Assembly (NCBI RefSeq): GCF_008369115.1
Contig: NZ_VOAZ01000003.1
Coordinates: 434,001-498,000, forward strand
Direction: 5' to 3'
DNA length: 64,000 nt
Source of the DNA: Psychrobacter sp. ANT_WB68
GTDB taxonomy: Bacteria > Pseudomonadota > Gammaproteobacteria > Pseudomonadales > Moraxellaceae
Part shown: piece after piece, positions 9,213 to 18,268 of the stretch
How the letters are laid out: each line of letters opens with the position of its first letter
How positions within the stretch are numbered: position 1 is the first letter of the stretch
Translations under genes and position numbers: made by a program
Notes under the pieces: generated by a model
Told to the model about the DNA's origin: nothing
The model's input: the letters and a program-made list of their open reading frames with translations, nothing else
The model's database searches: none

Positions 9213-10073
9213 CTAGCTGGCATCAATCGCGGCTTGCGCCAATTGATCAGCTGGTAAATAGCCACCGATTTGTTGTCCAGACTCGGTAAAGATAGCAGGT
9301 GTACCGCGGACACCCAATGCCATACCAAGCTCGATTTGTAATTTTACCGGGCTATTACAACTAGGGGCTTGGACGTTAGCACCCATTTTTGCCTGATCCA
9401 TCGCGGCATTACGATCTTCGCTACACCAAATGGCTTCCATCTTTGGAATACTGCCTTCGCTGCGCGGCCATGCCAAATAACGCACTTCAATGCCCCGCGC
9501 ATTGATATCACCTATCTCTTCATGGAGCTTGGTGCAATAAGGGCAATCGGCATCGGTAAAGGAATAAACAACAGATTTGGTCACCCCTTTAGCAGGATAA
9601 ATAATCATATCTTTTTTGTCGACCGCTTTTAGAGCGGCTTGCGCGGTTTTGGCAACCAACGCACCACTGATATCAACCGGCGCTTCTGCCCCAACAGCGA
9701 TGATTTGACCTTGAATAATATGTTTGCCTGATTTATCAGTGAAGAAAGACGGCAAGCCCGTTGCTGTTACCCAGTAAATATCGTCCATATCTGTTGGTAC
9801 GGCTGAAAGAATATTTTCTTCAATACCCGAGGCTTTTAAGTTTGCTTGTAAGGCTTTGACTACCGCTGAATCACTATCATTGGTGACTTGCGCAGTGCTA
9901 ACTTTGGCTTCTGCGCTATTCACAATCCCTGTGTTACTGGTCGCATCAGCCGCATTATTCGAGCAGCCCGCCGCAACAACGACCAGCAAGGCACCCATCA
10001 TCACACGTGATAAATGAGTGCGAGAAAATGTATCACGAGTGGCGTTGGTTTTCGAAAAAGAAGGTAAAAACAT
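9213..10073 (-). CDS. dsbC: DsbC-like disulfide isomerase lipoprotein
   Basis: The 286-residue protein has an N-terminal membrane segment ending at a lipobox (VAAGC, C37), so it is probably anchored in the periplasmic face of the envelope. A DsbC-type dimerisation region follows (~65-150: VVKALQANL, DDIYWVTATGLPSFFTD, IIQGQII). The thioredoxin fold carries the active site DADCPYCTKLHEE (C177 and C180). The cis-proline loop RGTPAIF is present. Such proteins rearrange wrong disulfides and are kept reduced by DsbD. The anchor is unusual, since E. coli DsbC is soluble. The start follows AAAGGAAA. It lies upstream of hom on the same strand. Confidence 0.92.
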   Translation of the reverse strand: MFLPSFSKTNATRDTFSRTHLSRVMMGALLVVVAAGCSNNAADATSNTGIVNSAEAKVSTAQVTNDSDSAVVKALQANLKASGIEENILSAVPTDMDDIYWVTATGLPSFFTDKSGKHIIQGQIIAVGAEAPVDISGALVAKTAQAALKAVDKKDMIIYPAKGVTKSVVYSFTDADCPYCTKLHEEIGDINARGIEVRYLAWPRSEGSIPKMEAIWCSEDRNAAMDQAKMGANVQAPSCNSPVKLQIELGMALGVRGTPAIFTESGQQIGGYLPADQLAQAAIDAS

Positions 10074-10493
10074 AGGGTGTTTCCTTTAGGCAGGCATGCC
10101 TAAGCAAGATATAGATATAAAAAAGAGGGCAGTAAAGAGTGCGTAAATGCTTGCACCATATCTACTAGATTTTGTTATCAGAACGATATATTTCAATGAT
10201 GATATACAATTTATTGATAATAAAAGATAAGTGGCAATAGCTGTCATATTAGCATATTTTTATAAATAACCACTAAAGGCGAGTTATTAGCGTTGTCAAA
10301 TCTACAATTTATAGATAAATGTTACGACAAGAGAAATAAAATACATTTGTACTATTTCATCTCGGCTTATGTCTAGGTAGGCTACCGTTTATAACCATTT
10401 TTCATAATTATTTTTTACAATCAATTTAAATATGACTATTTCATGGGTCCTATTTAAACTGAGTTGATAAAGCAATTTTACTAAGGAGCCCGT
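10074..10493. other. AT-rich divergent intergenic region
   Basis: The region separates the minus-strand dsbC-like gene from the plus-strand DUF808 gene and should hold both promoters. The middle part is very AT-rich. I see no ORF, strong hairpin or clear operator. Confidence 0.5.
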
Positions 10494-11417
10494 ATGGCAG
10501 GTGCCAGTTTATTAACCTTACTTGATGATATCAGTGTGATACTAGATGACGTTTCGGTCATGACTAAAGTAGCCGCCAAAAAAACCGCGGGGGTATTGGG
10601 TGATGACTTAGCATTGAACGCGGAGCAAGTCACCGGCGTCAAAGCAAATCGTGAGCTGCCAGTGGTTTGGGCGGTCGCCAAAGGCTCTTTCATTAATAAA
10701 CTTATTTTGGTACCAGCGGCAATCCTTATCAGTGCCATTTATCCGCCTTTGATTACCTTTTTGCTGATGTGCGGTGGCTTGTTTTTGGTTTATGAAGGCG
10801 CTGAAAAAGTGATTCATCGATTTTGGCCGCATGCCTTGCCAGATGATGAGGAGCAAGAAGCTCGTCGGCAAGCCAATGCTGATGAAACGGTTGATTTGGT
10901 TGCTTTTGAAAAAGAAAAGATCAAAGGTGCGGTGCGAACTGATTTTATTTTGTCGGCAGAGATTATCGTCATTGCGCTAGGAGCAACGGCAACGGCTACT
11001 TTGTTACAGCGCAGCTTGGTGCTGTCTATTTTAGCTATTGGCATTACCGTTGGTATTTATGGTCTAGTCGCCGGTATCGTTAAAATCGATGATGTGGGCC
11101 TGCATATGATGGAAAAAGACGGCAAGTTTACTCAAAAAGTTGGTAAGGTTTTATTTGCGGCAGCGCCTAAATTAATGAAGTTTTTATCGATCGCTGGTAC
11201 TTTGGCGATGTTCTTAGTCGGTGGTGGTATCTTAGTACACGGAATTAACTTCTTACACCACGAAGTTGAAGACATTGCCCATCTTACTGGTATTTTTGAG
11301 AGTTTTACGACAGCATTATTAAATGCTGTTATCGGCTTTATTATTGGTGCTGCTATCGTTGCTCTGTTTACGGTCATTAATAAAATACGCCATAAAGATG
11401 AGCCTTCTGCGCATTAA
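10494..11417 (+). CDS. yedI: DUF808 (YedI-like) inner-membrane protein
   Basis: The 307-residue product matches the DUF808/YedI family from its first residues (MAGASLLTLLDDISVILDDV, KKTAGVLGDDLALNAEQV, ELPVVWAVAKGS). Several hydrophobic helices follow, around residues 68-105, 150-195, 225-250 and 275-300, so it is a multi-pass membrane protein. The biochemical function of the family is not known. AAGGAG at 10483-10488 sets the start. It is monocistronic: the next gene is convergent rne, with a shared terminator. The family name is certain; nothing here points to a role. Confidence 0.92.
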   Translation: MAGASLLTLLDDISVILDDVSVMTKVAAKKTAGVLGDDLALNAEQVTGVKANRELPVVWAVAKGSFINKLILVPAAILISAIYPPLITFLLMCGGLFLVYEGAEKVIHRFWPHALPDDEEQEARRQANADETVDLVAFEKEKIKGAVRTDFILSAEIIVIALGATATATLLQRSLVLSILAIGITVGIYGLVAGIVKIDDVGLHMMEKDGKFTQKVGKVLFAAAPKLMKFLSIAGTLAMFLVGGGILVHGINFLHHEVEDIAHLTGIFESFTTALLNAVIGFIIGAAIVALFTVINKIRHKDEPSAH

Positions 11418-11434
11418 TTCTATTTTTCAAAGAT

Positions 11435-11530
11435 TCTGACTTGTTAAAGGCTCTGACTGTTAAAGAGTTGTACTGGTAAAAGCGCTGTTATTAAGAAGTC
11501 TATTGATAAAAAATTCTGTTAAAAAAGGCG
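11435..11530. repeat. Degenerate ~16-base tandem repeats
   Basis: About six imperfect units follow the DUF808 stop codon, beginning near 11435, 11451, 11466, 11483, 11499 and 11515. Most combine a CTG-like start with a central TTAAAG, GTAAAAG or TAAAA. Unit identity is low, but the period is fairly steady. Confidence 0.5.
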
Positions 11531-11533
11531 TAA

Positions 11534-11569
11534 AAAAGCCCCAAAGTTGCTGACAACTTTGGGGCTTTT
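11534..11569. terminator. Bidirectional terminator between DUF808 gene and rne
   Basis: A 16-bp perfect stem (11534-11549 with 11554-11569) closes a CTGA loop and has A and T tracts at its two ends. It sits between the two convergent stop codons. Confidence 0.93.
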
Positions 11570-11587
11570 ACATTTTATAGTACGTTA

Positions 11588-14500
11588 TTAGCTTTCGCTA
11601 TCCGTATCGTCAGATTCTGACTTTTCAGCTGGCGTTGGCTTCTTGTTTTCAGCCTTAGGCTTACGCGTACGAGCCTTAGGCACTTTTGGCGTGGTTAAAT
11701 TAAACATGCTTTTCTGTGGCAACAGCTGCTCAGCCACATTTTCAATCATGTTTTTATAACTGGCTATCGTTGTTTTCGACTTCGCTGCCTGAATTTCTTC
11801 CTTTGTTGCTGCCTCTGCTACTGGCTCAGACGTTTGCTCAGTTTCGCTTGGCTCGACAGCAGCGTCTTTGACTTCATTAACAGCATCAGCATCTTCCGCT
11901 TCAACACTTTCTGTTTTAACGTTTTCCGCCTCAACATCAGATTGCGTGGCATTTTCTTCTAGGGCTTTTTCTACCTTTAACAGTTGCTCACTATTGGCGC
12001 TGACATCGTCTGTCTGACTCTGATTGGCAAGAGCAGTCGCTTCTACTTTGTCAGCATTGACTTCGCTGTTGACTGGTAAAGCATTATTTTCAGGCGCTTC
12101 AGGCGCTGTCACTACAGCTACTTCCTGATAATCAGGGTGCTGACCGCGTGGATCGTTGCTTGCCCGTTTGCTAATGGCGCGTGGTTCAACGGCTGTTTTA
12201 CCTTGCGCTGCGGCAAACTGACTAACCGCTTGCGTCATTGCCTTAAAGCGTGCGAGATAATCTGCTGCTAAAGGCTGATAACCATAGTTGCTAAAGTCAA
12301 AGTCTTGATTGACAGCTTCACTAGTCGGCACTTGCTGCTCGCTACTACTATTGGCTTTGGCCTTGTCAGTGGTAACAGCTTGAGCGTGCTCTAAATGCAA
12401 GGCAATGGCAGCGTTAAAGCAATTAATAACACCCTCTGCAGCTAAGCGCGCTTGTGCTTCAGGTAGCGTCGCACGTATAAACTCGCCAACCGTACCACGG
12501 ATAGTTGGTGCGTTTACAGTGAGTTGCTCGCTTTGCTCATTTGCCTGAGGCACTTGAGCCTGCTGACGACGTACCACACGTGGATCATTACTGGCTTGAC
12601 CAAACTTATTCGCAGTTACGTAGCGGTTAGCAAATAATGCTTCATGGTTAAGCTCAAACGCTGGTTGTTTGCTACTGTTAGCGTCGTCAGCCTCCGAGTT
12701 AATATCAGAGACAACATCAGAGACAACATCAGAAACAACATCAGAAACAACATCAGAAGAAATGTTCTGAGCTTTCTCTGTAGCTGCTACATTCTCAGCG
12801 GTGGCGTCTACTGGCTTTTGGCTGTCAGCAGCTTGACGGTCAGTCTGAACATCACTGCTGCTGTTAGAAACAGGCTGCTCATCTGCTGTCGGTCTCTTAG
12901 CCTCGACTGTACTATCGTCTGTAGACTTAGCATCAGACTTTTGCGCTGTATCTTCAGTCGTGCTTAGCGCTACCTGCTCCGTTTTTGTCTCTGCTATTTT
13001 TTTCTCTTCTACCTGAGCGTCTCCATTCTCAATAGCTTTAGCCGTATCAACTTGCTTACTGCTTTTTTGACGGTCATCAACCGAGTCGCTACTATGCTTA
13101 GCAGGTTGGCGGTTAGTATTTTGCTCAACAGCTTTCTGCTTGTCATCAATTTTCGGAGTACTGTCCTCTTGACGTGCTTGCTCTGTAGTAGCTTCATTGC
13201 CAGCTTTTTCTGAGCTTTGCTTTTCAGGCGCTGGGCGCACGGCTGCTACAGACTTGCTGTCATCTAAAGATAAATGCACAACTTCTGGCGATTTGAGCTC
13301 TGTGGCTGCTTCATTGACCTGTAAAATAACTTCGTTAGGGTCTTGGTTGCGGCGCGAACTGGATTGGTTTTTGCCATTGCCCGTATCTTTAGTGCTTTGC
13401 TGAGCATTTTGCTGATTGTTGTCAGCGCTTAACGTCTCACCGCGCTCAAGTTTACCGCGTGATTGACGTTGACTGTTTGACTTACGCTTAGCACGAGTTT
13501 GCTCATCTGCCTCATTGGCATTTTTGCCCTCAGCATCGGTACGTTCATTGCTTTTTTCGTTGTTCTCATTACCATTGCGACCGCTATCTTGACGGTTATT
13601 GCGATTACGATCATTAGGACGTCTGTTATCCTGTTGACGTTTGTCTTGGTTATCCGCTTGCTGGTCATCAGTGTTATTTGCGCTGCCATCGCTAGCGACG
13701 TTGTCATTCGTATCATCTGACGGCTCTTTTCTTTGGCGCGTCTTAGAAGGTCTTGATTTACGTGGCTTACGTCTTCTTCTATCCTCAGCATCATTATTGT
13801 CGTCAGCAGTGTTATTCGCTGTCTGTTGATGATTGGCGTTAGCGTTTGACTGCTGATTGCTCTCTTGCGGTGCTGTTGGGGCTTGATTATTGTCAGTTAA
13901 CGCACTGTTATCGACTTGTCCAAAAGAGCCTAGACTTTGCGCGCCCGTATTGACCAATGCTTCAATAGCTTCAGCGGCATCACGACTACTGATACTATGG
14001 GTGATTTGCGCCTGCGGTGCTTGCGCAAATAAATTGGATAACCAAGCGACGGCTTGTGGTTGGGCGGCAGCAACAGGAGTAGTTGGGGTCGCTACTGGAG
14101 CAACTGTAGCCGCAACAGTCGGTACATTTGGTATCTGAGGCTGCGGTGCACGTGCTGATGAGACATTGCTAGTATTGGTATTGGTATTGGTATTATTACG
14201 ATGGTCATTGCTATGACTGGTCGTATTCTGCTGCTGGTTCGGCGCATTTTGTTGACTGCTGTTACCGTTATCGTTACTGCTGTTATCGGTTGTTTGGCGT
14301 GGTTGACGCGTTGGCTGCTGTTCTGGACGCTCTTTTTCAGCCGTTTGCCAATCAACGTTATAACCAAGTTCGCTATGTTCTTGCTGCTGAGTATCAGTGA
14401 TGCGCTCATAGCTCGATGGGGCAAAGCCATCACGGTTAAAGTGTAGCTTAAAGTTTGGCGATTCTAAATGTGCGTGCGGCAAAATGGTAATACGGGTACC

Positions 14501-15886
14501 ACTGTCTTGCTCAAGGTAGACCAAGGCATCGCGCTTTTCATTTAATAAGAAAGCGGCAATATCCGTTGGTACTTCAGCTTGCACTTCGCCTTGACGTTCT
14601 TTTAGGGCGATTTGTTCAATCTGACGCATAATCGATAGCGACAATGAACGCAAATCACGAATCATGCCATTACCATGACAGCGTGGACAAATATAACCGG
14701 TCGATTCTTCTAATGACGGACGCAAACGCTGACGGCTCATTTCCATCAAACCAAATTTAGAGATATCACCAAACTGTACGCGGGCACGGTCATATTTGGT
14801 CGCGTCGACTAGACGTTTTTCAACTTCTTTTTGGTGCTTATTGTCATTCATATCGATGAAGTCAATGACAATTAAGCCGCCCATATCACGCAAACGTAGT
14901 TGACGAGCAATCTCATCAGCTGCTTCTAGGTTGGTATGATAGGCAGTCTCAGCGACGTCTGAACCTTTGGTTGACTTGGCTGAGTTGATATCGATAGACA
15001 CCAGTGCTTCTGTTTGGTCAATAACGATTGAACCACCTGATGGCAGACGCACTTCACGTTGATAAGCGGTTTCGATTTGTTTTTCGATATTAAAGCGCGA
15101 AAACATCGGCTCATAATCGGTATATTTGCGCAGTTTTTCTGCTTGTGTTGGCATCACTGCATCGATAAAACCTGCCGCTTCAATATAAGCGTTTTCGTTA
15201 TCGATCCAAATCTCAGCGATATCATCACGTAGATAGTCACGCACGGCACGCGTAACAACGCCAGCTTCTTGATGAACTAAGCGCGGTGAAGGATATTTTT
15301 GATTTTGTTCTTGGATAGCTTGCCAGATATTCAGCAAGTGATTTAAATCGTGTTGCAAGTCTTCTTGGGTTTTGCCAATACCAGCGGTACGAATGATGAC
15401 GCTCATGCCTTTTGGCAAATCAAGACTGCCAAGCATGCGTTTCATATCTTCACGCAATTTGCCTGAGATTTGACGCGAGATACCACCACCACGAGGGTTG
15501 TTAGGCATTAAGACTAAATAACGACCTGCTAGTGAGACGTAAGTTGAGAGGGCAGCGCCTTTATTACCGCGCTCTTCTTTTTCGACTTGGACGATTAATT
15601 CATCGCCTTCTTTGATCAGTTTTTTGATGTTTTCATCACGTGGATTGCCGCTCAAATACTCAGCAGAAATTTCACGAATCGGTAAGAAACCTTGGCGCTG
15701 TGAGCCATATTCGACAAACACTGCTTCAAGTGATGGCTCGACACGGGTGACGTGACCCTTATAAATGTTAGATTTTTTTTGTTCGCGGGTACGGTTTTCT
15801 AAATCGAAGTCGTAAAGATGATTGCCTTTACAAAGGGCAACACGAATTTCTTCGTTTTGGGTGGCGTTGATTAAAATGCGTTTCAT
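11588..15886 (-). CDS. rne: Ribonuclease E with very long disordered C-terminal half
   Basis: RNase E starts most mRNA decay and matures rRNA and tRNA, and scaffolds the degradosome at the inner membrane. The N-terminal half is canonical: an S1 domain from ~35 to 120, the DNase I-like catalytic core with D299 (VSIDIN) and D342 (VIDFID), and the zinc link C400-P-R-C403 in CPRCHGNG. Total length is 1432 residues, against about 1060 in E. coli. From ~500 on the protein is low-complexity: N/Q-rich, then R/K-rich (DRRRRKPRKSRPS, an RNA-binding type segment), then Glu/Asp-rich with four SDVV repeats near 1055, and a basic C-terminal tail. Start ATG follows AGGAT. Divergent rluC is the same neighbour as in E. 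coli, where rne autoregulates through its 5' leader. Confidence 0.97.
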   Translation of the reverse strand: MKRILINATQNEEIRVALCKGNHLYDFDLENRTREQKKSNIYKGHVTRVEPSLEAVFVEYGSQRQGFLPIREISAEYLSGNPRDENIKKLIKEGDELIVQVEKEERGNKGAALSTYVSLAGRYLVLMPNNPRGGGISRQISGKLREDMKRMLGSLDLPKGMSVIIRTAGIGKTQEDLQHDLNHLLNIWQAIQEQNQKYPSPRLVHQEAGVVTRAVRDYLRDDIAEIWIDNENAYIEAAGFIDAVMPTQAEKLRKYTDYEPMFSRFNIEKQIETAYQREVRLPSGGSIVIDQTEALVSIDINSAKSTKGSDVAETAYHTNLEAADEIARQLRLRDMGGLIVIDFIDMNDNKHQKEVEKRLVDATKYDRARVQFGDISKFGLMEMSRQRLRPSLEESTGYICPRCHGNGMIRDLRSLSLSIMRQIEQIALKERQGEVQAEVPTDIAAFLLNEKRDALVYLEQDSGTRITILPHAHLESPNFKLHFNRDGFAPSSYERITDTQQQEHSELGYNVDWQTAEKERPEQQPTRQPRQTTDNSSNDNGNSSQQNAPNQQQNTTSHSNDHRNNTNTNTNTSNVSSARAPQPQIPNVPTVAATVAPVATPTTPVAAAQPQAVAWLSNLFAQAPQAQITHSISSRDAAEAIEALVNTGAQSLGSFGQVDNSALTDNNQAPTAPQESNQQSNANANHQQTANNTADDNNDAEDRRRRKPRKSRPSKTRQRKEPSDDTNDNVASDGSANNTDDQQADNQDKRQQDNRRPNDRNRNNRQDSGRNGNENNEKSNERTDAEGKNANEADEQTRAKRKSNSQRQSRGKLERGETLSADNNQQNAQQSTKDTGNGKNQSSSRRNQDPNEVILQVNEAATELKSPEVVHLSLDDSKSVAAVRPAPEKQSSEKAGNEATTEQARQEDSTPKIDDKQKAVEQNTNRQPAKHSSDSVDDRQKSSKQVDTAKAIENGDAQVEEKKIAETKTEQVALSTTEDTAQKSDAKSTDDSTVEAKRPTADEQPVSNSSSDVQTDRQAADSQKPVDATAENVAATEKAQNISSDVVSDVVSDVVSDVVSDINSEADDANSSKQPAFELNHEALFANRYVTANKFGQASNDPRVVRRQQAQVPQANEQSEQLTVNAPTIRGTVGEFIRATLPEAQARLAAEGVINCFNAAIALHLEHAQAVTTDKAKANSSSEQQVPTSEAVNQDFDFSNYGYQPLAADYLARFKAMTQAVSQFAAAQGKTAVEPRAISKRASNDPRGQHPDYQEVAVVTAPEAPENNALPVNSEVNADKVEATALANQSQTDDVSANSEQLLKVEKALEENATQSDVEAENVKTESVEAEDADAVNEVKDAAVEPSETEQTSEPVAEAATKEEIQAAKSKTTIASYKNMIENVAEQLLPQKSMFNLTTPKVPKARTRKPKAENKKPTPAEKSESDDTDSES
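12704..12762 (-). repeat. 12-base tandem repeat inside rne (SDVV)n
   Basis: Four consecutive copies of a 12-base unit, plus strand form ACAACATCAGA(G/A), encode SDVV four times, followed by a related SDIN. Copies are identical apart from G/A changes, which suggests slippage-driven length variation. Confidence 0.85.
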
Positions 15887-16403
15887 ATTGGTATCCTATG
15901 AGTACGCATAACGACGACGAGACAGGCTCTAGAGCAGGGTGGCAAGTGTGGCTAATCATAAAATTAGCCCGAGCAGATGTTAATGAGTGGTAGAACGTAA
16001 ACTATGAACGCAGTAAAGCGCGAGGGCTTTGTGCAATCGCTTTTTGACCTAAAATATATTAGCGATTCTTTATGCTAATGTCGGTAATGCTCATATAGAT
16101 AAGATAGGGTGTAAGGCTACTATCTATAGAGTTATTATGAGTAGGCTTGTTTTAACGATTAATATAGGAGCAAGTTAGTGATCTTTCATTATCAGTCGTT
16201 TTATCCAGTTTGATGTTCAGCGCACTTTGTAAGGGTGGCGGTGGATAGTGACTGAGATTCAAGACATAACAGGTACTAAGAAAGTATCGTGCTGCCACAG
16301 TTAATCAATCAAGGTCTAGCAATCATATCGCTGTTAATAAAGGACCATTGTATAAGTGCTATCTTATAAAATAGTGCCGTGCAGCGGTTATCCTTTTAGG
16401 TGA
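15887..16403. other. rne leader and upstream region
   Basis: No intact ORF is present. On the minus strand this is the expected rne 5' leader. Inverted repeats include GGCTAAT (15950-15956) with ATTAGCC (15963-15969), and TATAGATA (16094-16101) with TATCTATA (16121-16128). In E. coli the rne leader hairpins mediate autoregulation; whether these do so is inference. Confidence 0.4.
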
Positions 16404-16637
16404 AGCAATTGGTCATTCTATATTTATCGTTCTTTTGGGTATAACGTCAATAATATCTGGGGTGTCTCAAAGCTAGGTGGCGCTGCTTTCATCAGCGGGG
16501 CGTACTTGGCAAACAGAATAAATGACCGGCTTATCGGCACGGTGTCTCTTGTCTATTCTACTTATCGTCCTCTGTTTGACCACCAATATTCAGGCAGCTA
16601 TCGACAATCAGTTAATGATGCTCGATTCTGGCTCTAA
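16404..16637 (+). pseudogene. Gene relic, possibly an outer-membrane barrel C-terminus
   Basis: A 77-codon frame without internal stop runs from a TGA at 16401 to TAA at 16635 and has no start codon near its beginning. It reads like real protein, with alternating polar and hydrophobic residues and aromatic-rich strands, for example GGAAFISGAYLANRI, then LIGTVSLVYSTYRPLF, ending in an aromatic (ARFWL). The pattern and ending resemble the last strands of an MipA/OmpV-type barrel, but I am not sure of the family. Surrounding frames are broken by stops. I read it as the tail of a decayed gene. Confidence 0.35.
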
Positions 16638-17100
16638 ACGACCCATACTTGCTCATCTGCGCGCCTAAAGGACTGTGTGATAAATAATTATCAAGGCAAG
16701 TCGTAGTTATGCGGTAGTGAGTAAATGGTATGTTGTTATCGTTTTATAAGATTGTTTTTATGCAATCTATCAAAGCGATATTGTCTAATGTCACAATATT
16801 CTGTAATGATAAACAATCTGGTGCTGATAAATCATTTTTTTACTATAAATATCAGCGTTGCTCTTACGATTTATGGGGCATTATAGGGTATATCAAGGGA
16901 TATAACACCCTTAAAATCAGATGAAACACACAAGCTTGGCAGGTTTTATAGCTGGCAGCGCTTTACTAACCAGTACTGGCCAGTAATAAAAACGGCGCTG
17001 CACTGTCTGTAACAACAATGAATTATTGTCGCAGCCTCTGCTTAATTGGCGCTCAACATGCTAAACTATAGCAAATCTTTATGTAAATACCTAACTAAAA
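16638..17100. other. Rest of the rne-rluC gap
   Basis: Apart from the mini-ORF at 16921-16986 and the rluC leader I find nothing firm. A 64-codon frame at 16730-16924 has low-complexity AT-driven composition and no ribosome site, so it is not called. Confidence 0.4.
16921..16986 (+). pseudogene. 21-codon signal-peptide-like relic
   Basis: ATG at 16921 opens a 21-residue peptide, MKHTSLAGFIAGSALLTSTG plus Q, that stops at TAA. It looks like the start of an exported protein (basic n-region, hydrophobic core, small residues). No mature part follows in any frame, so it may be the remains of an exported protein gene. There is no convincing ribosome site. Confidence 0.25.
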
Positions 17101-18126
17101 ATGACGAATGCTAAAATGACAAACGACGAACCTATCCACGAAGCTCCAGCTATCTTTAACAGCAAAACGCGCCCGCAAAGCGCCGATGACGAAATTAGTA
17201 ACTTTGAAAAGGTCAATTACCTTGAAGTGACTCGCCATCAGCATGACCAGCGCTTGGACAACTTTTTGCTCAATCGTCTAAAAGGCTTGCCTAAACCGCA
17301 TATTTATAAAATGATTCGCTCTGATGAGGTGCGCGTCAATAATAAACGCTGTAAAGCGCATGACAGATTACAGCGTGAAGACGTGGTGCGTATCGCGCCC
17401 GTACAGCTAGCTACCCGTGATAAACCTATTATCAGTACCGAATTTGCCAAGAGCTTATTGGCACGTGTGGTCTACGAAGATGAAGGCTTGATTGTATTGA
17501 ATAAACCTTCTGGCATCGCCGTTCATGGCGGTAGTGGTTTAGATTTTGGCGTTATTGAAGCCATGCGCGAAGTGACAGGTAAAAAGTATCTTGAGCTGAT
17601 CCATCGTATCGATAAAGATACCTCAGGTCTACTGATGATTTCTAAGAAGCGCTCATCGCTAAAAGCATTGCAGCAGCACCTTGTCGACAGAACCATTCAA
17701 AAGCATTATCTTTGCCTCGCCAAAGGTCAGCCTGCACTGAACGAGCAGCGTATCGATGCGCCATTATTGCGCTATACGCTGGCTAGCGGTGAGCGCCGCG
17801 TGAAAGTAGATGCACAAGATGCCCAAGCCAAAGAAAGCCAGACAGATATTATCGTTCATGGTCGTTTTATGCTTGCCAATCAGCCAGTAAGTTTGATTGA
17901 AGCTAAGCCACTGACGGGTCGTACCCATCAGATCCGTGTGCATTTGGCGCATATTGGTCATGCTATCTTAGGGGATGATAAATACAACGTGCATGACAAA
18001 TCTGGCGTCCATCGTCTGTGTTTACATGCATGGCGTTTGGATATTCCTGGCTATGAGACCATTACTGCGCCATTACCAGATGAGATGGCAGCTTGGTTGC
18101 CAGCTGACATGCAGTTGCCTAAATAA
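17101..18126 (+). CDS. rluC: 23S rRNA pseudouridine synthase RluC
   Basis: RluC isomerises uridines 955, 2504 and 2580 (E. coli numbering) of 23S rRNA. The 341-residue protein has an N-terminal S4 RNA-binding domain (~48-105, RLDNFLLNRLKGLPKPHIYKMI), then the RluA-type catalytic domain with HRIDKDTSGLL, where D171 is the expected catalytic aspartate, and the GRTHQIRVHLAHIGHAILGD motif near residues 280-300. The first ~35 residues are a variable extension. No clear ribosome site precedes ATG 17101; ATG 17116 is an alternative. The pairing with divergent rne supports RluC rather than RluD. A HAD phosphatase follows after a terminator, a neighbour often seen in related bacteria. Confidence 0.95.
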   Translation: MTNAKMTNDEPIHEAPAIFNSKTRPQSADDEISNFEKVNYLEVTRHQHDQRLDNFLLNRLKGLPKPHIYKMIRSDEVRVNNKRCKAHDRLQREDVVRIAPVQLATRDKPIISTEFAKSLLARVVYEDEGLIVLNKPSGIAVHGGSGLDFGVIEAMREVTGKKYLELIHRIDKDTSGLLMISKKRSSLKALQQHLVDRTIQKHYLCLAKGQPALNEQRIDAPLLRYTLASGERRVKVDAQDAQAKESQTDIIVHGRFMLANQPVSLIEAKPLTGRTHQIRVHLAHIGHAILGDDKYNVHDKSGVHRLCLHAWRLDIPGYETITAPLPDEMAAWLPADMQLPK

Positions 18127-18170
18127 GCTTGAAAGATTCAATTCTCAGTTTTTAAATGCATATTAAATAT

Positions 18171-18231
18171 AAACGTCACAGTCACTTATTTAGGGTATGT
18201 CTTAGCTAAATAAGTGATTGTGACGTTTTCA
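18171..18231 (+). terminator. Long hairpin terminator after rluC
   Basis: A stem of about 23 bp (18171-18193 with 18206-18228) contains a single G-U type wobble and an approximately 12-base loop, followed by TTTT. It separates rluC from the phosphatase gene. The stem is long for a simple terminator. Confidence 0.8.
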
Positions 18232-18268
18232 TATCCGCCATTTACGATGATTCGTTAAGGGTTAGTCC

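Noticed and set aside
12704..12762. Repeat array as a possible CRISPR
   Set aside because: Units are 12 bases, adjoining with no spacers, and encode SDVV in rne.
12644..12967. 107-codon plus-strand frame in rne
   Set aside because: Lies antisense inside rne, has an IRDN repeat caused by the SDVV repeat, and no ribosome site; a shadow of the real gene.
16730..16924. 64-codon frame in the rne-rluC gap
   Set aside because: AT-driven composition, no ribosome site, no domain, and overlaps the relic ORF region without sense.
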